NCBI GenBank assembly: GCA_012932295.1 | Contig: JAAONU010000018.1 | Coordinates: 2,908,206 to 2,972,205, forward strand | Direction: 5' to 3' | Length of the DNA: 64,000 nt | Source of the DNA: Cyclina sinensis | Lineage: Eukaryota; Mollusca; Bivalvia; Venerida; Veneridae | Part shown: piece after piece, positions 58,153 to 64,000 of the stretch | Position numbering within the stretch: position 1 is the first letter of the stretch | How the letters are laid out: every line of letters starts with the position of its first letter | Notes under the pieces: generated by a model | Database searches by the model: none | What the model was told of the DNA's origin: nothing | The model's input: only the letters and a program-made list of their open reading frames with translations | Translations under genes and position numbers: made by a program

Positions 58153-58260
58153 CTTAGAACTTGGTGAAGGTTTGCCGTTTTGTTTTGCAGTGGGTTTAAC
58201 TGCGTCCTGAATGAAGGGAGTTTCAGCGACATCATTTTGTGTATCTTCCACGGACGCCAT
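58153..58260 (-). CDS. First coding exon of a minus-strand gene, 36 codons
   Basis: The minus-strand ATG at 58260 starts M-A-S-V-E-D-T-Q-N-D-V-A-E-T-P and runs exactly 36 codons to S-P-S-S-K, where TCTAAG/GTAGATT is a good donor in phase 0. An in-frame TAG 24 nt before the ATG, with no other ATG between, fixes the start; G at +4 supports it. Composition is acidic, then Lys/Pro/Ser-rich, with no signal peptide, as expected of a cytosolic N-terminus. The open frame continues 65 codons past the donor, so an unspliced 101-aa ORF also exists, but that part looks noncoding. The next in-phase exon that I trust is at 6117-6287, about 52 kb away; joined, the product reads S-S-K-F-T-V-T-K-V. No homologue recognised with certainty; an SLC12-type cotransporter is the best guess. 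Confidence 0.65.
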
Positions 58261-59466
58261 TTGACAGTTGACTTTCCCTTTCTACGATAAGGACCGTGGG
58301 GACCCGATTGACAGATTCCTTACGTCTCAGTTACTTCCCTTACAGTAAAGTCCGGTGTAAGCCGATATTTTTACATTACATGGTTACATTGCAGATAAAC
58401 ATATATCAAACCAAGCCATATAATGTGAAAAATACATGTTGATCGTGTAGAAAAATGAGATAAAAGCGAAATAACTAAATAACTTTAGGTCAATGAATGA
58501 GAAATGTTTGGGTCTACCCTGCCTGTTTGCATTCTACCAGAGACATCTATGTCTCTGATCCTACCATTGGTAATTGTACTCATAGTTATGCTCCATGCAA
58601 CCGTTACGGAAACAATTCCTTTTCTGTGCTGGAATCCACTGAACTTCAGACAAATTTAGATATATAAGCCATGCTTGACTCCATCATGGAATTCTCGCCG
58701 TCCTCGGAGATTTGTAGCCTAATTGCTACCATCACTGGAGACTAGTATAAGTCCCAGCTACCATACACGGAATGGTGAGCGTAAATTTTTAAACAGGAAA
58801 AACACTGCTCTAAATTTAATTTGTAACATTTACATATGGCTCCATAAAAAGACTAGACGAATGGCATTTACTATTCTAAGAAATGCCGAAAATTACCTCG
58901 GCAAGTTAAATTGTACCAGGCAGGGACCATAAAACAACGCGTTCCATGCATCTGTGAGTTAGATCTATCGACGACACTATGACAAAGTCGTTATGCACCA
59001 ATTTATTGACTTTTGGCGTCAGAAAACAGACCCTTCCTATAGAACAAACCTGCTGCAGTCAAGGAACATTATCTGCATCACTTTTATTACAGTTTTGCTG
59101 CATCAAAAGACTGATTAAACTCTAAAACCAGAGAACCGCCAGAAATATGAAATACAGAGTAACATTTCAATAACCAGCTAAAAGATTTAGAAATTATCCA
59201 GGTACAGCAGCAAAGATATTTTTATGATGCAGGCACAATCAAAAGCTAGAGCAGTGATAATTCTTGTGTGTTTCTATCTTTCCCATTTCAGTGTCAGAAA
59301 AATATTACTTCAAAAAAATATGTATTTATGATAGAATTTACAACGCTTTTGATATCTAAACTTGATCTTTACAATTTCAAAAGTTTGAAATGTTTAATTT
59401 TTATGGAAGACTGTTGAGTCTTCTTGCGATCTTCTCCTGACTTTAAGTCACGGTTATTTTGAAATG
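58261..59466. other. 5'-UTR / promoter-proximal region of the minus-strand gene
   Basis: Upstream DNA of the first exon, somewhat less AT-rich for the first 100 bp, without a clear TATA box. It holds the CAGAGACATCTATGTCTCTG palindrome at 58538-58557. No other gene seen; the 69-aa ORF at 58723-58932 is unsupported. Confidence 0.35.
58538..58557. repeat. Palindrome CAGAGACAT...ATGTCTCTG upstream of exon 1
   Basis: Perfect 9-bp arms around CT, a shortened copy of the 57561-57592 palindrome about 1 kb away on the other side of the first exon. Confidence 0.8.
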
Positions 59467-59470
59467 TTAA

Positions 59471-59883
59471 AGAGGCTGTACTCCAGATTTGACATAATTT
59501 TTTTTCCATAAATTATATATTTAGATGCCGTGAGATTATAACAACATAATATTTTACTTCAAAACTGATTATAAAAGTCAAATAGAATAAAAAAATATTT
59601 TCGCTCCAGCTTGATTTGAACTCTGGACCCTCATGTTAACAAAATACTACTAACGCTTATACTGTCATGATATTTACAGATATTTACTTTAAATGTTATA
59701 CGATATAGTTATACCGTCGCGTTACGGTATAGCACTTTGAAAGGGAAAAAAATCAATTTATAATGTAATTATTTGACTTATTTTTTGTCAGTAAGTTATT
59801 TTTTAAGCATTAGTCATAAATATTACAAGAAATTTATAATACAAGAAAACTTTCTTTTTTTAGTCATCTGGAGCACAGCCCCT
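59471..59883. mobile_element. TTAA-flanked element T2 with degenerate tRNA-like core
   Basis: Inverted ends AGAGGCTGTACTCCAGA and (right, reverse complement) AGGGGCTGTGCTCCAGA, flanked by TTAA at 59467-59470 and 59884-59887. 413 bp. The minus strand at about 59605-59680 has AGTTCAAATCA (B-box-like) preceded by GTATAAGCGTTAGTAG (A-box-like), much weaker than in T1. Same plan and size as T1 but different end sequence. Confidence 0.7.
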
Positions 59884-61154
59884 TTAAGATATCGACTGTT
59901 TACTAGTACTAGTGTCTAGCTGTAAAATTTATTTCTCTCCCCTTTTGTTTGAATAGAATTTCATACTCTTATGTATCCTTGGAACTATGTTTTTGTTTTA
60001 ATTTACACAGTAATGATTGTATACGCCTATATATCTCAACATTGGAACAATGCATCCTGAATTTACAGTAAATAGCAAAGGAAAAAGTTTAAGAGGATTT
60101 CTTTAGCTGTCAGCATACGGGTTTTGCTTTCAAAACATCTTCGAGTTTGATTATTTCTGTTGGTAAAAAGTCACCGCACGGTCAGAAAAAAACCCATCTC
60201 CAGTGGCATTGTAATTCAGCAAAACAAAATCTGTATTTTATTGTCAATAATTTGCATTTGCACTTTCAATCCGTCTCTTTTTTGCGGAGTTTAAGCTTAG
60301 GACCTTTCAGTCAATCTTCTTTCAAAGAAAGATCAGCGTATAAAATTTTCACGAGTTCCTCATTTGTCTGAAGAAAGGATCAAGAGACAAGATCGTTTTC
60401 CAGTTTATGTGTTTATATGTTGAGTTTGAGTACCTCTTTATATATCGAAGAATGCGATCATACATCCTAAATAATCTCGAATTTTGCTTTTCTGAGTTCT
60501 AACTGGTGCTCGAACCGGAATGATGAGCCTTAGACACCAAAGACAGCATGCAGTTAATATTCAAGAATATTTTGAGAATATATTTCTACAACCAAATGTA
60601 AGTAAGATAATTAAATCTAAGGAACGTTTTAACTACATGCAGATTGTCATGGTACAGCTTTGTAAAACCTAAAAACATTTGTACTCCTTTTTCTTTCAAA
60701 TCTATAAACGTTTCGGTCTCCTCTGTTGTTGTTGTTTTTTTGTTGGTTTTTTTTGCGGCACTTTCGCTTTGAAATGATAAGTGCTTTCATTTGGCATAAC
60801 CTCATTAGCTAAGAATTGTTATATTATCTTTTGTTTCTATTTTAGTGGTAGGAATGAGTTTAAAGGATATCGTTGAAAAAATACGTTATAGTGATATGAA
60901 CGTCTTTAATAACATAGTTACTCTTAAAAATAGTCCTCATTATTTGCTATAAGAATGCGCCTTCACCATTTCTATATGGACTTCGTGATTTACTGCTTTG
61001 TAGCCAAGCTGTAATCAAAGGGGCCTGGCACTGCACTGTATAAGGATGTTAACAGCTAATCTGTAATAATTATCCTAGAATTGTACCAGCTTATTCAGGA
61101 TGTAACAGAACCTCTACTACTTCATACTTAATAAATTCTCACCGTTGTCACCAG

Positions 61155-61205
61155 CGACTCCAGAGGGGGGCGCACCCGGCGCGCGCCCCCTAAAATTCCC
61201 GGACC
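61155..61205. repeat. GC-rich hairpin fragment
   Basis: GAGGGGGGCGC - ACCCGGC - GCGCGCCCCC followed by TAAAATTCCCGG, strikingly GC-rich against its surroundings. It looks like one terminus of a decayed transposon (GCGCCCCCTAAAATT ends occur in some animal DNA transposons, from memory); the partner end was not found. Confidence 0.45.
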
Positions 61206-63176
61206 ATCTGAAATCCTTGAACTGCACCTGGTTGTTACTTTCATGATGGAAAAAGAAAAATGTTTTGCTGAGTTAATTTCCATCTTTCTCTATAGAACAT
61301 GTTTCCTTCTAAAACGGTACTTGTAAAGAGGCTTATTAATTGCACACAATGTCTTAAATACCTTTTAATTACTTAACGCTCTGACGATGCACAATCGTTC
61401 TGTTTGAAAGCACCTGTGTTGTTGAAAAGCTATTGGCGGCGATAAAAGTATTATAGGTATATTATAGGCATCATAAACAAAACATTATAACTGCAGAAAC
61501 AAAACATAACACAGACTGGTCTAAATAATCAGGAAACAGCCATATTTCAGCTGATACTATAGGGCGGCAACTCCTTTGTGTATGCGCCTTTGATTGCAGA
61601 TTGCGACTTTAGTTAAACCTATATCACACAATCTTAGAAAACAAATTAGTCAACCAACCAACCAACCAAATAAATAAATAGATAAAAAAAATTACTTCAT
61701 CAGTTCTGAAATGTTAAGAGCGACAGAGAAAACCAGATAAAGGGATCATATAAGAGACACTGCACGCTCTCGAGTGCTTGACACAGTGGGGAAAGTTGCA
61801 ACTGCTGCTGTTTCAGTGAACAGAACTTATTAATTGAAGCCCACACCTAATCCAGAGGACGAGGCTTCGAACCCCGACAGTGGCATTTTCTCTGAGGCTA
61901 CAAGAATGTTCGTTTCGGTCTCAGCAGTCGTTAGATCTTTACGAAACAGTTTTCCAGAATGGTTGTAAAAAGTTGAGTTGTAAAATTACAGAAAACAAAA
62001 TTCTGAAGAAAAACATTTCGGCATTCTGTAATAAATTGAGACAATTGACGATTCCGTTAAAACAGACGAATTTGATTTCAGTGAACTGTTTTGTGTAGTC
62101 AAAGGGATATAACCAAATTAGATTGCTAACAAACAAGAGCCTTTACACGGTAAAAAGACCTCTATGAAGGTGTAAGCTCCATAGCAACATAAGCTTACAC
62201 GCTGGGAATGTTACGTTTATTGCAAAATGGCCAAGGCTTTTTAGGTGTCACTGCGACAATGGTCCGCTAAGCAAAGAAGGTCCCATAAAAACATTGTACT
62301 ATTCCGCAAGTCAGGAACTATCTAAGAACTTTTGTGCCCTGAAAACAAATGCAAAAGATAAACAGATTACACCATCACAAAATGCTTACACAGAAAAAGA
62401 CATGAATTTTTCTTTTATGATATTATTCAAAACGTTTATTGTTTTCTGCAAGACAATCTATAATTTACAATTCAGAATGATTTAGCCATTATTGTTAATT
62501 AAAAAGGGACACATAGTATTGAAATAGGACACAAATATTGAATGAGTTGTTCCAGTTATAAAGCATGCATTTAATGAATACACGTGCAGTAATAGTAATA
62601 ATAATAGCTACTAATTATCTTTAGCGCTGAAAGCCATTCCTATGTAGACATCAAATTCAAGGTTGAAACATTGCGTTTGTTCCGCAATGTTGTTCATTGA
62701 TTTGCAATTGATGTTAAATAAATGCCAAAGAGTAATTACACATCCTGCGATAAGGGTTTTAATGTACGGGTATATGTGCATAAAATAGAAACAATGGCTT
62801 TTTACGCTAGATTGGCTCATCGACAACTACACAATAAAACAGTTAACGCAATTTCTAGAGCTCAAACGTTTATACGGGCATTGTACTGTCAATGAAAGCA
62901 TGTTTATCAATTCTAAGACCAGTGACAGAAAAGCAGTAAAAGAGTGACACATCTTCTCATGTTTATCCATGTATAACATGTCAATAGCAACAATCTTATA
63001 ATTATAATTATAATAATATCAATAATAATAGTGGTATAATAACCTAAAAGACTTGGTTACCTTCATTAGGAGAAATAAATCACTGAAATACGTCACTGTG
63101 TAGCTGTAAGCTAGTGATCCCATTGTATAGTGTTTGTTCTCTGTCATTTATTTATAAAGCTAAATGAGTGATATGT

Positions 63177-63325
63177 AAACATTTTAATGTAAACGACTCA
63201 CTAAATCTGCAGAGAACATGGCAACGGACTGCCTTATTGATGAGAAATAGGTAAACATTTTTTGGTAACTGATTGTCTAAGTCTGGAGAGAAGATGGCAA
63301 CGGACTGCTATATTGAAGAGTGTTA
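63177..63325 (+). repeat. Imperfect direct duplication (about 95-bp spacing)
   Basis: TCTGCAGAGAACATGGCAAC-GGACTGC and TCTGGAGAGAAGATGGCAAC-GGACTGC occur near 63207 and 63282, each preceded by a TAAACATTTT block. Confidence 0.6.
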
Positions 63326-63789
63326 TATCTAACGTTCCGGTTCTGTCCATAACAGGGAGATGCAATACACTGTCATATAGTATTCAAACTCATGAGTCAT
63401 GAAAAGTAGGAAAAACCAAGTTTTTAGACGAGTCAATTCCCTTACGCAGTTGTCAGTAAATGTTGTCACACAAACACAGGTAGGTGTGTCATACGAAATT
63501 TCTCTAAAATGATAACAGAACTAGTTAAAATAGACTTTACATACATTTGAGTTGTTCCATTCGGAAATAATCCTTTAAGAACAGGAATTTGCTGAAGTGT
63601 AAGACTCTTTCATATTATTTTCTACACATCTAACGGAACAATATTAATTGAGATAGATTATTTTCAAAACCTCTAAAATTATTCTACTGAATTTACCGCG
63701 TAAATAACATTGCTTTATTGCTTTTTGCAAAGCACTGGACTCAATTTCGTTTTATTTCCCAAACCTTTATAGAAGCAATACATGATTAC

Positions 63790-63828
63790 TCTTTGTATAT
63801 ATGTAGCTAAGTATTTTTCGTCCGACAT
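63790..63828 (-). CDS. Weak candidate alternative first exon (13 codons)
   Basis: The minus-strand ATG at 63828 (context ACGATGT) reads M-S-D-E-K-Y-L-A-T-Y-I-Q-R and reaches an AGA/GTAATC donor in phase 0. Joined to 6117-6287 it would give R-F-T-V, an exact RFxV motif. The donor is weak, the stretch short and the frame stays open upstream, so chance is likely. Confidence 0.15.
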
Positions 63829-64000
63829 CGTCTTTGATTCAGGAACCAGTCGAAACTTACTTCTGTAAATTGCAAGTGAAAGATGTAATATGTAAGCTTT
63901 GACACCGGAAACAGAGCAAAAGAGAGCTTTAAAGTTAAACACATGGAGAACATCTTACGCCAAAGTGATGATTAAACTGATGATATAAACGCAGTTAATT

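Larger units (their letters stand above)
59888..64000. other. Upstream or intronic DNA with little recognisable
   Basis: 4.1 kb of AT-rich sequence. It contains a CAAC/AAAT microsatellite at about 61650-61682, an ATA/TAA microsatellite at 62996-63031, isolated B-box-like words near 60515 and 61870, and the small features listed separately. Short ORFs here show no family resemblance. Confidence 0.35.

Noticed and set aside
60505..60540. tRNA gene on the minus strand (GGTTCGAGCACC B-box-like word)
   Set aside because: No A box at the right spacing and no cloverleaf; at best a relic.
61830..61890. tRNA-like GGCTTCGAACCCC on the plus strand
   Set aside because: A single B-box match without D-arm or acceptor stem.
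62132..62210. AACAAGAG start of another hairpin-ended element
   Set aside because: No subterminal motif, core repeat, CGGA tract or 3' hairpin follows.

Overview
The window looks like nuclear DNA from a bivalve mollusc. It is AT-rich and intron-like, and it has spliced-gene signals instead of bacterial operons. It is packed with short non-autonomous elements full of AAGGTCA / TGACCTTGACC words and (CGGA)n tracts, a texture I know from clam and oyster genomes. The species assignment is inference; no rRNA, intact tRNA, intact transposase, LTR or LINE was recognised.

Genes. The supportable coding content is small and lies on the minus strand. A first exon at 58153-58260 has an in-frame stop before its ATG and a phase-0 donor. 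A symmetric 171-nt internal exon lies at 6117-6287, with a good acceptor and phase 0 at both ends. If the two are joined, most of the window is one intron of about 52 kb. A second possible first exon, also ending in phase 0, is at 22340-22432. The joined start would carry a K-F-T-V motif across the junction, of the [R/K]Fx[V/I] type found near the N-terminus of SLC12 cation-chloride cotransporters; that identity is tentative. A separate 156-codon minus-strand ORF at 12842-13312 has an acceptor-like sequence just upstream of its ATG and an AATAAA about 300 nt after its stop, and is unrecognised. A few much weaker mini-exon candidates are listed with low confidence.

Repeats. Roughly half to two thirds of the window is mobile or tandem DNA. 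The dominant class, about eighteen copies in several families, has one architecture: a 5' start near AACAAGAG, usually followed by a small palindrome; a subterminal motif; a core of tandem 107-370 bp monomers; a CGGA-type microsatellite; and a 3' terminal hairpin that repeats the subterminal motif, followed by TAAAAA or TAATAA. This resembles Helentron/HINE-type non-autonomous elements (DINE-1, bivalve pearl), but I cannot confirm it. Other elements have classical ends: two hAT-like with 8-bp target duplications (one keeping a degenerate transposase dimerisation domain), five TA-flanked, two with 9-10 bp duplications, one TTA-flanked, and two TTAA-flanked, one of which has a tRNA-like core.

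Layout: 1-2560 AAGGTCA element; 3.6-5.95 kb minisatellite split by a CpG-rich TA element; 6.1 kb exon; 7.2-12.5 kb element cluster; 12.8-13.3 kb ORF; 13.6-21.7 kb elements; 22.3 kb possible first exon; 23.2-28.7 kb nested stack; 29.6-33.2 kb nested stack; 34.5-43.2 kb elements; 44.9-49.4 kb four-level nest; 50-52 kb three elements; 52-56.5 kb plain intron; 56.6-59.9 kb TTAA elements, palindromes and first exon; 59.9-64 kb upstream DNA with little recognisable.
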